DNA of 64,000 nucleotides from DASUPK01 sp963774305 (lineage in GTDB: Bacteria > Actinomycetota > Thermoleophilia > Solirubrobacterales > 70-9), in NCBI GenBank assembly GCA_963774305.1, contig CAVZEM010000002.1, positions 14,400 through 78,399 of the forward strand. Direction: 5' to 3'. The position numbers and the translations under genes were made by a program. The notes below the pieces were generated by a model. It saw nothing but the letters and a program-made list of their open reading frames with translations, was not told the origin of the DNA and searched no databases. Every line of letters starts with the position of its first letter. The first letter of the stretch is position 1. Positions 23,199 through 32,276 of the stretch are shown here, one piece after another.

Positions 23199-24097
23199 GC
23201 CGCGGCTCGCGCCTGGGCGCCGTCCGCCGCCCGCGCGTGCTTGGCGACCGCATCGATGATGGTGGACCAGACGCCGGGCGGCAGGTCGTGTCCCATGCCC
23301 TCGATCAACATCAGCCGAGCACCGCGGATCGCCTTCGCCGTCGCCTTCCCGCCCGACGGCCTGACCATCTTGTCGACGGTCCCGTGGATCACGAGCGTCG
23401 GGACCCTGATCCTGCCGAGGGTCTTCGTCCGGTCGCCCGAGGCGACGATCGCACCAAGCTGTCGGCCGCCCGCACGCACGTCGAAGCCGCGGTCGAAGCT
23501 TCGGCCGGCGCGTTCCCGGACGTACTGCTCGTCGCGCTCGAAGCCGGTGGATCCGACCAGGCCGAAGACCTCCGCCGATCGCTGGATGTAGCCGTCGCGA
23601 TCGCGGGGCGGCGGGCGGAGGAGGTAGCGGTAGACCGACAGGGCCGGCTGCCCGTGCCAGCGGCTGCCCGTGGTCGACATGATCGAGGTCAGGGAGCGGA
23701 CGACCTCGGGATGCTCGGCGGCGAGCATCTGGCCGATCATGCCGCCCATCGAGGCGCCCACCACGTGGGCGGGAGCGATGCCGAGCTCGCGCAGCAGGAC
23801 GGCGGCGTCCTCGGCCATGTCCGAGAGCGTGTACTGCTCAGGACCGACCCGCCGGCGCGCCATCTGGCCCAGAGTGGGGGGGCGGAAGTCGAAGTGGGTG
23901 GAGCGGCCGATGTCGCGGTTGTCGAACCGCACGACGTAGAAGCCACGCTCGGCGAGCTGCTCGCAGAAATCCTCGTGCCACGCGATCATCTGCGTCGCCA
24001 GGCCCATGATCAGGAGGATCGGCGTGTCCTCGGGGTCCCCGAACGTCTCGTAGCAAAGGGTCACTCCCCGGCCGACGTCGCAGAACTCCTCGGGCAT
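23195..24097 (-). CDS. Alpha/beta-fold hydrolase
   Basis: The 300-residue protein has the nucleophile elbow VGASMGGMIGQMLA, an oxyanion region in PILLIMGLATQMIAWHEDF, a late aspartate in LVIHGTVDKMVRP and a histidine in GMGHDLPPGVW. The layout matches the TAP/haloperoxidase-like hydrolases. The substrate is not determined. ATG 24097 is preceded by TACGAT with exactly six bases between, so the message is probably leaderless. Confidence 0.88.
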   Translation of the reverse strand: MPEEFCDVGRGVTLCYETFGDPEDTPILLIMGLATQMIAWHEDFCEQLAERGFYVVRFDNRDIGRSTHFDFRPPTLGQMARRRVGPEQYTLSDMAEDAAVLLRELGIAPAHVVGASMGGMIGQMLAAEHPEVVRSLTSIMSTTGSRWHGQPALSVYRYLLRPPPRDRDGYIQRSAEVFGLVGSTGFERDEQYVRERAGRSFDRGFDVRAGGRQLGAIVASGDRTKTLGRIRVPTLVIHGTVDKMVRPSGGKATAKAIRGARLMLIEGMGHDLPPGVWSTIIDAVAKHARAADGAQARAAA

Positions 24098-24109
24098 CGG
24101 TCGATCGTA
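24098..24109 (-). promoter_or_regulatory. Leaderless -10 box for the alpha/beta hydrolase gene
   Basis: On the minus strand TACGAT (24109-24104) is separated from ATG 24097 by exactly six bases. The rest of 24110-24248 shows no gene. Confidence 0.5.
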
Positions 24110-24248
24110 GATACCCCGGGCGCAGGGCGGCGAGTGGTGTTCAGCGGGGCCTGCCCGGTTCTCGGTATGCGAACCGCAATGGATCTTGCACGCCTGTTAG
24201 CAACTGCTGACATTTCGGAGCCGAAGCTCTAGCCTGGCCAGCTGTAGG

Positions 24249-24266
24249 GAGGCGGCTCGCCGCCTC
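24249..24266 (+). promoter_or_regulatory. Hairpin overlapping the upstream GGAGG of the wall-hydrolase gene
   Basis: GAGGCGG-CTCG-CCGCCTC forms a perfect seven-bp stem nine bases before ATG 24276. It takes in the only Shine-Dalgarno-like purine run, so it could restrict ribosome access. I see no consensus of the c-di-AMP (ydaO) riboswitch, which often precedes such genes in actinobacteria. Confidence 0.35.
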
Positions 24267-24275
24267 TCGCTGCCG

Positions 24276-25481
24276 ATGCCACCGATTCCGACTCACGCAC
24301 CCGAGAGACGCCCTCGCACCACGCGCAGCGGCCGCTTCGCAGTGGTCTCGCTGATGGTGTTCGTCGTCCTCGTGATCGGATCGGTCATGGGGCAGAGCGC
24401 GATCGGCGATCCGGCCTCGAAGATCGCCCAGAAGCAGAGCGAGCTCAGCCGCATCCAGTCGACCTCGGGCTCGCTGCAGAGCCAGATCGACAGCATGAAC
24501 GCGCGCGTCGACCAGCTGATCGGCGAGGAGTCGCACCTCCGCCAGGCCCAGGCCGCCGCCCAGGCCCAGCTCGACCAGAAGCAGGCGGAGCTCGACAAGG
24601 CCACGGCTCAGCTGAATGCCGAGAAGGCGGAGCTCGCCAGGATCCGCGCGAAGCTGCAGGCGGCCACCGTCGCCCTCGAGCAGCTGCTCGTCGAGATGTA
24701 CAAGTCGAACGACCCGGACGTCATCGCCGTGATCATGCGCTCGGCGAACTGGTCCGACCTGCTCACCCGCACCGAGTACATCGACCACATCCAGAGCTAC
24801 GACAACGAGGTCGTGGCGCGGGTTCGCGGCCTCCGCGATCAGATCACGGCCCTGGTCACCCGGCTGCAGGTGACGCACGACCGGATCCTGGCGGCCCGCG
24901 ATGCCGTCGCGGCGAAGGAGCGGCAGATCGCCAGCCAGCACGCGCAGATCCAGGCCCAGCAGTCCGAGCTGGTCTCCGCCCGCAACGCCCGGGAGGGCGT
25001 CCTCAACGCGCTGCTCAGCAAGGAGCGCCAGATCCAGACGGATCTCTCCAACATCCCGGCGCCGGCGGGGCGCGCGACGCTGGACTCGAGCGGGGACGCG
25101 ATCTCGCCGTCGAACGCTCCGCTCGCCGTGCGTGCCGTGATCGAGGCGGCCAATCAGATCGACGACCTCCCCTATATCTGGGGAGGCGGCCACGGCTCGT
25201 TCACGTCCAGCGGCTATGACTGCTCGGGCTCGGTCAGCTTCGCACTCCACGGCGGCGGCTTCCTCTCCAGCCCGCTCGACTCGACCGGCCTCGAGGTCTG
25301 GGGCGAGCCGGGCGGCGGCAACTGGATCACCGTCTTCGCGAACAGCGGCCACGCCTGGGCCTACATCGCCGGGCTGCGCTTCGACACCGGCGGTCCCGGC
25401 GGAGGAAACGGCCCTCGCTGGAGCACCGTGATGCGGGACGACACCTCGAGCTTCGTCGCCCGGCATCCGGCCGGGTACTAG
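24276..25481 (+). CDS. NlpC/P60-like peptidoglycan hydrolase with coiled coil
   Basis: The 401-residue protein has one N-terminal transmembrane/signal segment (VVSLMVFVVLVIGSVMG). A long coiled coil (about residues 50-260, rich in KQ, EL and AQ heptads) follows. The C-terminal domain contains LPYIWGGGHGSFTSSGYDCS (catalytic cysteine) and NSGHAWAYIAG (catalytic histidine). This matches RipA/CwlO-type cell wall hydrolases, which cut stem peptides and are kept in check by their coiled coils. It acts outside the membrane, probably in growth or division. Confidence 0.85.
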   Translation: MPPIPTHAPERRPRTTRSGRFAVVSLMVFVVLVIGSVMGQSAIGDPASKIAQKQSELSRIQSTSGSLQSQIDSMNARVDQLIGEESHLRQAQAAAQAQLDQKQAELDKATAQLNAEKAELARIRAKLQAATVALEQLLVEMYKSNDPDVIAVIMRSANWSDLLTRTEYIDHIQSYDNEVVARVRGLRDQITALVTRLQVTHDRILAARDAVAAKERQIASQHAQIQAQQSELVSARNAREGVLNALLSKERQIQTDLSNIPAPAGRATLDSSGDAISPSNAPLAVRAVIEAANQIDDLPYIWGGGHGSFTSSGYDCSGSVSFALHGGGFLSSPLDSTGLEVWGEPGGGNWITVFANSGHAWAYIAGLRFDTGGPGGGNGPRWSTVMRDDTSSFVARHPAGY

Positions 25482-25484
25482 GCG

Positions 25485-25899
25485 CTAGACAGCACCCGTC
25501 AGAGGCGAGGAGACGATGTGCTCCTCGAACTCGAAGCCGGTCTCGAGGGCCCGGCGAAGCGGACACGTCTCGGCGACCCGCTCGAGCCTCCGGACCTGAT
25601 CCTGCGAGAGCCCGGCCGGGAAGGTGGACCTCGATCTCGAACCGGCGAGGCTCGGATTCGGCGTCGTACTCCACGCCGACGAACGCGTCGCCGATCTCCC
25701 ATCCATGCCGCTCCGCGTACAGGGCAACCATCGTCGCGATGCAGGAGGCGAGGGCGGCGGGGAGGAGCTCATGAGGGGCGGGACCCTCGTCGGTGCCGCC
25801 GAGCCCGATGGGCTCGTCGGTGAGGATCCGGTGCCGCCCGTTGACGTCAACCTCGTGCCTGAGCTTGCCGACGCGATGGGTTGTGGCTGTCATGGTCAT
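25485..25899 (-). CDS. OsmC-family protein, one frameshift
   Basis: The N-terminal frame encodes HEVDVNGRHRILTDEPIGLG, DEGPAPHELLPAALASCIA and GWEIGDAFVGVEYDAES, the OsmC fold with its conserved cysteine in ASC. The C-terminal part (AGLSQDQVRRLERVAETCPL with the second cysteine, then ALETGFEFEEHIV) lies in another frame. A one-base indel near 25620, in a run of C and G, explains the break. OsmC proteins reduce organic hydroperoxides with a cysteine pair, both present here. ATG 25899 (or 25893) is the start, divergent from the ArsR gene. Confidence 0.75.
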
Positions 25900-25949
25900 C
25901 GACAACTACACTACCATACAACGGTTCACTTGTGCTACTATCTCGCCCA
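25900..25949. promoter_or_regulatory. Divergent promoter/operator between OsmC and ArsR genes
   Basis: On the plus strand TACTAT (25936-25941) lies eight bases before ATG 25950, so the regulator is probably leaderless. ACAA (25917-25920) and TTGT (25929-25932) form an imperfect palindrome near this box. The 50-base gap also serves the OsmC gene, so the ArsR-type repressor could control both. Confidence 0.45.
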
Positions 25950-26300
25950 ATGGTGTCGAAAGTCGAGATCCCGCACCCGCTACCCGACCCCCTTGTGGAG
26001 CGGGTGGCCGAGCGCTTCCGCGTGCTCGGAGAGCCGATGCGGATTAGGCTCCTCGAGGCGATGCGCGAGGGCGAGATGAGCGTCCGCGACCTCCGGGAGG
26101 CCACCGGCGCCTCCCAGCAGAACGTTTCGCAGCATCTCGGCGTCCTGCTCCGTGCCGGGATCGTCAGCCGCCGCAAGGAGGGCAACTTCTCCCACTACTC
26201 GATCGCCGATCCGGTGGTCTTCTCGCTCTGCGACGAGGTCTGTGGCGGCCTGCGCCGCCAACTCGATGAGCTCGACGCGCTGCTCGAGGGAGGCAGCTGA
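25950..26300 (+). CDS. ArsR/SmtB-family transcriptional regulator
   Basis: The 116-residue protein is a winged helix: VERVAERFRVLGEPMRIRLL, then the recognition helix region in LREATGASQQNVSQHLGVLL, then RKEGNFSHYSIADPVVF as the wing. There is a single cysteine in the LCDEVC area near the C-terminus, so metal or thiol sensing is possible but not shown. The start is set at ATG 25950 by the family N-terminus. It heads an operon with DUF2892 and MMPL genes. Confidence 0.88.
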   Translation: MVSKVEIPHPLPDPLVERVAERFRVLGEPMRIRLLEAMREGEMSVRDLREATGASQQNVSQHLGVLLRAGIVSRRKEGNFSHYSIADPVVFSLCDEVCGGLRRQLDELDALLEGGS

Positions 26301-26301
26301 G

Positions 26302-26526
26302 ATGCGTCAGCGCTGGCCGCTCGAGCGTGTGCTCTTCGCCCTCGCCGGGACCGTGATCCTGCTGAGCGTCGCGCTCGCGGCGATCGTCTCGCAGTGGTTC
26401 CTAATCCTGACCGCGTTCGTCGGAGTCAACATGTGGCTCTACGTACTTGCCGGCGCGTGTCCCGCCTCGCTGGTCCTCAAGCGCGCCTGCAACCTCGACT
26501 CGGTGGTTTACCCGCCCGGCTCATGA
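26302..26526 (+). CDS. DUF2892 (YgaP-type) small membrane protein
   Basis: This 74-residue protein has two hydrophobic helices: VLFALAGTVILLSVALAAIV and LILTAFVGVNMWLYVLAG. The motif ACPASLVLKRACNL near the end is the CP-containing signature of DUF2892. Such proteins accompany rhodaneses and sulfur or redox stress genes. The gene starts one base after the ArsR stop and overlaps the MMPL start by ATGA. Confidence 0.82.
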   Translation: MRQRWPLERVLFALAGTVILLSVALAAIVSQWFLILTAFVGVNMWLYVLAGACPASLVLKRACNLDSVVYPPGS

Positions 26527-28648
26527 GCCAGGTCGGTCCCATAGGCAGGCTCGGCCGCTACACCGCGACCCACTTCCGGGTCGTGATGATCGGCTGGGCG
26601 CTGATCGCGCTCGGGCTCGGCTTCCTCGCTCCGAAGGTCGAGAAGGCCCTCTCGGGCGCCGGCTGGGAGACCAGCGGATCTCAGTCCGTCCAGGCCCGCC
26701 AGCTGATCGACGGGAACTTCAAGGGACTCTCGAGCTACGGCCTGATGGTCGTGGTGCATTCGCAGACGGCCAGCGCCGGCGATCCGAGCTTCGACTCGGC
26801 GGTCGCGGCGGTGGAGCGTAAGCTGCGCGCCGACCGCGCCGTTCGCACCGTTGTCCCGCCCCGCCCCGGGGCCTCGATCTCGCCGGACGGCCACACCGCG
26901 ATCGTGCAGGCCGGCGCCGCCCGTGACGCGAACGCGATGGTGCGCGCGGCCGATGATCTGAAGGGGCCCTTGAACGCTCTCGGCCGGGACGGCGTCCAAG
27001 TGAACCTGACGGGCGCGGCCGGGATGTGGTCCGACTTCAACGCCGCGAACAAGAGCGCGATGCTCCGCTCGGAGGTGATCTCCTGGCCCGTGACACTCGC
27101 AATCATGCTGGTGGCCTTCGGATCGCTGGTCGCCGCCGGACTGCCGCTGATGCTGACGATGGTCGGCCTGGTCGCGGCGGCTGGCTCGCTCTACATCGGC
27201 ACCCAGATCATGCCGATCTCGATCTGGGCGATGAACTTCGCGCTGATGTTCGCCCTCGCACTGGGCATCGACTACGCGCTGTTCGTCGTCCACGGTTCCG
27301 CGGCGCCTTCTTCGGGTCGAAGTTGCCGCCGGAGGAGGCGGTCGCGCAGACCATGGACACGGCCGGCAAGGCCGTGCTCTTCTCCGGCATCACGGTGCTG
27401 ATCTCGCTGAGCGCAGTCATGCTCGTGCCGAGCCCCGCCTTCCGCTCGATGAGTCTCGGGATCATGCTCGCCGTCCTCTTCGTGTTGGCCGCGACGCTCA
27501 CACTGCTGCCGGCGGTCCTCGCCAAGCTCGGACCGAGGATCGACAAGCTTTCGCTGCCCTGGGTCCATTCCGGCGAGCACCGCTCGGCCGCGCTTCGCCG
27601 CCTGGGGCGAGCGGTTGTGGCGCCATCCCTTCCGCTATGGGGTCCCGGCATTGGCGGTCCTCGTCGTGCTGATCGTGCCGGTGACCGAGCTCGACACTGC
27701 CATGCCCTCGATCAAGGTTGTCCCCTCGGGAGACTCATCGCGAGTCGGCTACCGAACAGGTGCAGGCGGCGCTCGGGCCGGGCGCGACTGGACCGCTGCA
27801 GCTCGTCGCTCCGGTCGCGGACGCGCGCGCCGTTCGGCAGCGATCGCGAGCGACCCGGCATCGCCCAGGTGACGCCCGCCGCGCGATCGGGGAACCTGGC
27901 GCTGATCCAGGCGATCCCGAAGCAGGACCCGTCCAACCCGGCGGTGGGCGTGACGATCGACCGCCTGCGCTCTGACCTGCCTGCGGGGACGCTGATCGGC
28001 GGAGCCGTGGCCGAGAACCACGATCTGCAGGCGGTGCTCTCGGCCAAGACGCCGCTCGTCATCGGCGTGGTCCTGGGCCTGGGCTTCGTCCTGCTGCTGT
28101 TCGCCCTGCAGGCCCCTCTGATCGCGGCCGCCGGAGTGATCACGAACCTGCTCGCCACGGGTGCGGCCTTCGGCGTGGCGAAGTGGATCTTCCAGGACGG
28201 TGCTCTCCACTCGGTGCTCGGCTTCGAGCCGCAGGGCTTCCTTGATGCCTGGGGCCCGGTCTTCTTCTTCGCGATGATTTTCGCGATCTCGATGGACTAC
28301 ACGGTGTTCCTGCTCTCCTCGGCGAGGGAGCACTGGGACCGAACCGATGACGCCAAGGAGGCGATGGTGGGCGGCCTGGCCCACTCCGGACGCGTGATCT
28401 TCGCGGCCGGAGCGGTGATGGTGGCGGTCTTCTTCACCTTCGCCCTCTCAGGGCCGCTGCCTCCCAAGGAGATGGGACTGATCCTGGGAATCGCCGTGCT
28501 GCTCGACGCGATGTTGATCCGCCTGTTGCTGATGCCCGTCCTGCTCAGGCTGCTCGGTCCGTGGGCCTGGTATCTGCCGCGCTGGGCTGACCGGGTGCTC
28601 CCCGATGTCCGCTTCGGACACGGGGAGGAGGCTCGAAGCCGCGCGTAG
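26523..28648 (+). CDS. MMPL/RND-family membrane transporter, several frameshifts
   Basis: Read across frames the protein has the complete MMPL layout of about 705 residues. An N-terminal helix and porter domain come first, then FALMFALALGIDYALFVVH (the G-I-D-Y-A motif of TM4), a second half with AMIFAISMDYTVFLLSSARE, and a C-terminal helix bundle. One-base shifts occur near 27290, 27592, 27754 and 27840. Each frame keeps conserved sequence, so uncorrected indels are more likely than old decay. MMPL proteins export lipids or hydrophobic compounds using the proton gradient. It is in the ArsR-DUF2892 operon. Confidence 0.8.
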
Positions 28649-29848
28649 CTAGGACTTCGCCGGAAGGCAGTAGCCGTACGCCGTCAGCTGGGGGGCCGCG
28701 CCGAAGAACCCGTAGGCGTGCGCGGTCCAGGTGCCGTTCGCGTTGAACTCGGCGCCGTCGAACAGGGCACTGGTTGAGCCGTTGGTGCTGAACCCGCCGG
28801 CGATCAGCTTCTTGCCGGCCGGGCAGGCGGGCGTGGTCGTCGACGCGGAGCCGCCGGCCGCCACGGGGGCGGGTGAGGAGGCCACCTCGGTGATGATCGG
28901 CCTCTTCATCCGCGCGCAGTACGCGATTGAGGTGAGCTCGCCGGAACCGGTTCCGTACGCGTGTCCGCTGACGACCCAGGCGTTCGTGCCGACCGCATGG
29001 GACTCGGTGACGTAGTCACCGCCGTCGCTGCGGAAGTCGGTGCGCTGGAAGCCGCCAGAGACCAGGGACTGTCTAGAGGGGCAGCGGGCGGTCACGGTCT
29101 TGGTCTCGCCGGGCCGCAGGTAGACGGTCCGGTGGGGGGTGGGGGTGGCCGGGATCACCCCGAAGCCGCACATCGCCTGCACCGTGACGTTGCGCGGGGT
29201 GGTGCTGGCGCGACTGGGATCGAGGAAGACGACGCTGATGTGCCAGCCGCGCTGGGCGCCCAGCCGCTCGTAGGAGTGGGGATAGATCCCCTCGCCGTCG
29301 CTGTCGGTCGCCGGGCTGGACGTCATCCCGCCGCCCATCGGGAACTTGCCGCCCGGGCAGATGGTCTGCAGGCGAGGCGCCGTGTCGGGCTTGGTCACTT
29401 GGAAGGACTTCGCGGCGAGAGTGAGGTTGGTCAGGGGCTTGGCGAGCCCAGGTGTCGCCGCGCCCTTGTGGCCCTGGAGGCGGACGGTGCCCTGCTTCGA
29501 GTCGAGCACGTAGATCCCGCCGACCGCCCGCAGCGCCATCCGCAGGTGCTCGCAAGTGGTGCCCTGCACGACCACGTAGACCTGGTTGGTGTTGGAGAGG
29601 CGCTTCGTGTTCGGCGCGACGCCCACCTTGCGGTGGCTGGACTCGTGGATCGCCTGCGCGAGCTGCTTCGGCGCCGGGTAGCAGCCCTCGGGGTTGAAGC
29701 GGCGCTCGAAGAGGGCGATCTTGTAGGCCGCCTCGAGCCGCTTGGTCGCGATGTTGAAGCCCGCCGTGATGCCGAAGGCGCTCGGCACGGCGACGAGCAG
29801 GCCGGCGACGACGGCGGCGAGGGAGATGAGGACGGCGAATCGCTTCAT
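28649..29848 (-). CDS. Secreted protein with three Cys-containing repeats
   Basis: The 399-residue protein has a signal peptide (VLISLAAVVAGLLVAVPSA). After an N-terminal helical part (about 45-130), three similar modules follow. They start CPGGKFPMGGGMTSS, CPSRQSLVSGGFQR and CPAGKKLIAGGFST, each with a CP.....GGG/F turn and a WxxxxxxxG / YC ending. Similar modules occur in secreted proteins of related actinobacteria, but no function is known to me. It is convergent with, and abuts, the MMPL gene. Confidence 0.65.
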   Translation of the reverse strand: MKRFAVLISLAAVVAGLLVAVPSAFGITAGFNIATKRLEAAYKIALFERRFNPEGCYPAPKQLAQAIHESSHRKVGVAPNTKRLSNTNQVYVVVQGTTCEHLRMALRAVGGIYVLDSKQGTVRLQGHKGAATPGLAKPLTNLTLAAKSFQVTKPDTAPRLQTICPGGKFPMGGGMTSSPATDSDGEGIYPHSYERLGAQRGWHISVVFLDPSRASTTPRNVTVQAMCGFGVIPATPTPHRTVYLRPGETKTVTARCPSRQSLVSGGFQRTDFRSDGGDYVTESHAVGTNAWVVSGHAYGTGSGELTSIAYCARMKRPIITEVASSPAPVAAGGSASTTTPACPAGKKLIAGGFSTNGSTSALFDGAEFNANGTWTAHAYGFFGAAPQLTAYGYCLPAKS

Positions 29849-29898
29849 CGGTCGATCAGAACCCCCCGGCTACCGAGAAGTTGCGCGGATACTGCCAG

Positions 29899-30055
29899 CA
29901 GCCTGCGTCGCAACGTGAAGCTGGTCGACCGCTCGGCGACCTACGCCCACAACGACCCGAGCGCCGCTGCGCCGAAGGTGAACGCTTTCCTGAAGCGGCT
30001 GATCCCGTTCCTGAACTCGATCAGCGCGGGGAACAAGTCCGCGAGGAAGAAATAG
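29899..30055 (+). pseudogene. C-terminal remnant of an alpha/beta hydrolase
   Basis: This plus-strand frame encodes LVDRSATYAHNDPSAAAPKV and AFLKRLIPFLNSI before a stop at 30055. The AHNDP segment resembles the catalytic-histidine region of secreted alpha/beta hydrolases. Nothing upstream in frame continues the protein; the sequence there is the promoter side of the minus-strand secreted gene. I read it as the tail of a deleted gene, with modest confidence. Confidence 0.35.
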
Positions 30056-30059
30056 GGGA

Positions 30060-31436
30060 CTAGTCAGTCTCGACCGGGCGGCCGTTCCGCCGCCAGGTGC
30101 CGACGCCGCCGTTGGCGACGTGCACGACTCGTTCGAACCCCTCGCGCTGGAGGATCGAGGCGGCTATGCCGCTGCGCTTTCCCCCGCTGCAGATCGCGGC
30201 GATCGCGCGGTCGCGGGGAAGCTCGTCCTGGCGGTCCGGCAGCTCCCCGTAGGGGAGGTTGACCGAGCCGGGGATGTGTCCCTCGGCGAACTCGTCGTCG
30301 TCACGGACGTCGAGGACCATCACGTCGCCGTTCTCCAGGCGCCCGGCAAGCTCTTCGGGGTCGATCTGCTCGATCCGGCGTACCGGCCGGCCCTCGGAGC
30401 GCCACGAGGTCATCCCGCCCTCGAGGTACCCGCGGACCCGCAGGCCGACCGAGGCGAGCAACTCCGCCGCCTCGAGCTCGTAGCCGTCGGAGGCGGCGAC
30501 CACGATCAGCTCGACGTCGGGCGGCACGACCTTGGCCACCTTGGTCGCGAAGCCGGTCTCGTAGGCCGACGCGCTGATCGCTCCCGGGACGTGGGCCTCG
30601 TCGAACTGCTCGTTGGTCCTGGCGTCGACCAGCAGCGCGCCCTCCGCGATGCCGACCTCGACGGCGCGTGGCGCCAGCGGAATCGGCGTGCCCATCTCCT
30701 CTATCAGGGGGCCGCGGTTGATCGCGACGATGTGCTCGACGTTGGGCGGCGGCGCGCCGAGCGTGGCAACGGCATCCTCGACGAACTCGCCCTCGCTGGC
30801 GAAACGCAGGGCGCGATTGTGCTCGCGCTCGAAGCCGATCGTCGAGGTCGTCTTGTGGTCGATCCCGGAGCTGCCGCAGGCGGAGCCGCCGAGGTGCCCC
30901 GGCCAGACCTCGACGTCGTCGGGCAGTGCCATCAGCTGCTGATGCAGGGACCGGTAGATGCCGGCCGCGCCCTCGCGCTTCTCGATCGCAAGGTCGGGTC
31001 GGGCCACATCCCCGACGAAGAGCGAGTCCCCGGTGAGAACCGCCCACGGGTCGCCGCCGCGGTCGGCGTCGCGCAGCAGGAAGGAGGTGTGCTCGGGCCG
31101 GTGCCCGGGGGTGTGGAGCGCCTCGATCTCGACGCGCCCGAGACTGAGCTTCCAGCCGTCGGTGAAGGCCTCGTGCGGGTACTCGGCGTCGGCGAGCTCG
31201 TGGACGTGGATGGTCGCTCCGGTCGCGCGCGCCAGGCGCCCGTGGCCAGACACGTGATCCGCGTGGTTATGCGTTTCGAGGACGTGCTCGATCCGGACGC
31301 CGTGCAGGCGGCTGAGCCGCAGATAGGGCTCGATCGACCATTGCGGGTCGATCACCGCGGCGACGCCGGCCCCCGTGTCGCCGACCAGATAGGACGCGCA
31401 GCTCAGGTCCTCATGCAGGATCTGACGGAAGAGCAT
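30060..31436 (-). CDS. MBL-fold hydrolase with two rhodanese domains (persulfide dioxygenase-like)
   Basis: The 458-residue protein has an N-terminal metallo-beta-lactamase domain with ETHNHADHVSGHGRLA (H-x-H-x-D-H metal site) and later histidines in LHTPGHRPEHTSF. Two rhodanese domains follow. The first (VDARTNEQFDEAHVPGAI) has alanine where the catalytic cysteine is expected (VVAASDG), so it looks inactive. The second (VLDVRDDDEFAEGHIPGSVN) keeps it in AICSGGKRS. The layout matches ETHE1/CstB-like sulfur enzymes that oxidise glutathione or low-molecular-weight persulfide. A TAAGCT box lies eight bases before ATG 31436. Confidence 0.85.
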   Translation of the reverse strand: MLFRQILHEDLSCASYLVGDTGAGVAAVIDPQWSIEPYLRLSRLHGVRIEHVLETHNHADHVSGHGRLARATGATIHVHELADAEYPHEAFTDGWKLSLGRVEIEALHTPGHRPEHTSFLLRDADRGGDPWAVLTGDSLFVGDVARPDLAIEKREGAAGIYRSLHQQLMALPDDVEVWPGHLGGSACGSSGIDHKTTSTIGFEREHNRALRFASEGEFVEDAVATLGAPPPNVEHIVAINRGPLIEEMGTPIPLAPRAVEVGIAEGALLVDARTNEQFDEAHVPGAISASAYETGFATKVAKVVPPDVELIVVAASDGYELEAAELLASVGLRVRGYLEGGMTSWRSEGRPVRRIEQIDPEELAGRLENGDVMVLDVRDDDEFAEGHIPGSVNLPYGELPDRQDELPRDRAIAAICSGGKRSGIAASILQREGFERVVHVANGGVGTWRRNGRPVETD

Positions 31437-31457
31437 CGTCCTGCAGCTTAGGGTCGG

Positions 31458-32252
31458 CTAGTCACCGGTGAAGTTGGCCTCGCGCTTCTCGACGAAGGCC
31501 TGGACGCCCTCGACGAAGTCCTTGCTCTGCCCCTGCTCGCGCTGCGCGTCGGCCTCGGCCTCGAGCTGGCCGGCGAGGTCAGCGTAGAGGCGCCGATTGA
31601 GCAGACGCTTGGCGCCGGAGTAGGAGCGCGTCGGGCCGTTGGCCAGGCGCTCCAGCAGGGCGGAGGACGCGGACTCGAGCAGGTCGTCGGTGACGACCTG
31701 GTTGATCAGGCCCCAGTCGAGCGCCTTCGCGGCCGGGACGCGCTCACCGAGCATCGCCATCTCCGCGGCGCGGGCATAGCCCACCCTGGCCGGAATGAAG
31801 GCGGTCGAGCCGCCGTCGGGGACCAGGCCGATGTTGACGAAGGCCAGTAGGAAGTAGGCGGACTCGGCCGCGACGATCAGATCGGCGGCCAGAGCTAGCG
31901 AGCAGCCGATCCCCACCGCCGGCCCGTTGACGGCGGACACAACGGGCTTCGGCATCTCGCGTAGCGCGGTGACGATCGGGTGGTAGATCTCCTTAAGGCG
32001 CGCGGAAAGGTCGGGGAGCCCACCCTCGTCGGTTCCGCGCTGCTCCTTCAGATCGGCGCCGGACGAGAAGCCGCGACCTGCCCCGGTGATCATCACGGCC
32101 CTGATAGCGTCGTCGCCGGAGACGGTGGTCGCGGCGTCGAGCAGATCGTTTCCGAACTGCTCGTTCCAGGCGTTGAGCGCGTCGGGACGATTGAGCAGGA
32201 TGCGGGCGGCTGGGCCGTCGGTGGTCAGGTCGATGGTCTCGTGGGAGGCCAC
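31458..32252 (-). CDS. Enoyl-CoA hydratase/isomerase family protein
   Basis: The 264-residue crotonase-fold protein has the oxyanion-hole segments GAGRGFSSGADLKEQ and AVNGPAVGIGCSLALAADLI. IGLVPDGGSTAFIPARVG has aspartate rather than glutamate at the second acid position, as in PaaG-type isomerases. It acts on acyl-CoA thioesters in fatty-acid or aromatic degradation. The GTG start at 32252 has TAGGCT six bases away on the minus strand. Confidence 0.88.
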   Translation of the reverse strand: MASHETIDLTTDGPAARILLNRPDALNAWNEQFGNDLLDAATTVSGDDAIRAVMITGAGRGFSSGADLKEQRGTDEGGLPDLSARLKEIYHPIVTALREMPKPVVSAVNGPAVGIGCSLALAADLIVAAESAYFLLAFVNIGLVPDGGSTAFIPARVGYARAAEMAMLGERVPAAKALDWGLINQVVTDDLLESASSALLERLANGPTRSYSGAKRLLNRRLYADLAGQLEAEADAQREQGQSKDFVEGVQAFVEKREANFTGD

Positions 32253-32276
32253 GCTCGGAGCCTATTCTCCCGTTCC
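32253..32276. promoter_or_regulatory. 24-base divergent leaderless promoter
   Basis: The gap between GTG 32252 (minus) and GTG 32277 (plus) holds two overlapping -10 boxes. TAGGCT on the minus strand (32264-32259) has a six-base gap, and TATTCT on the plus strand (32263-32268) has an eight-base gap. There is no room for leaders or Shine-Dalgarno sites. Confidence 0.55.

Noticed and set aside
24110..24275. A c-di-AMP (ydaO) riboswitch before the NlpC/P60 gene
   Set aside because: Such riboswitches often precede these genes in actinobacteria, but I could not find the conserved core; only a plain hairpin is visible.
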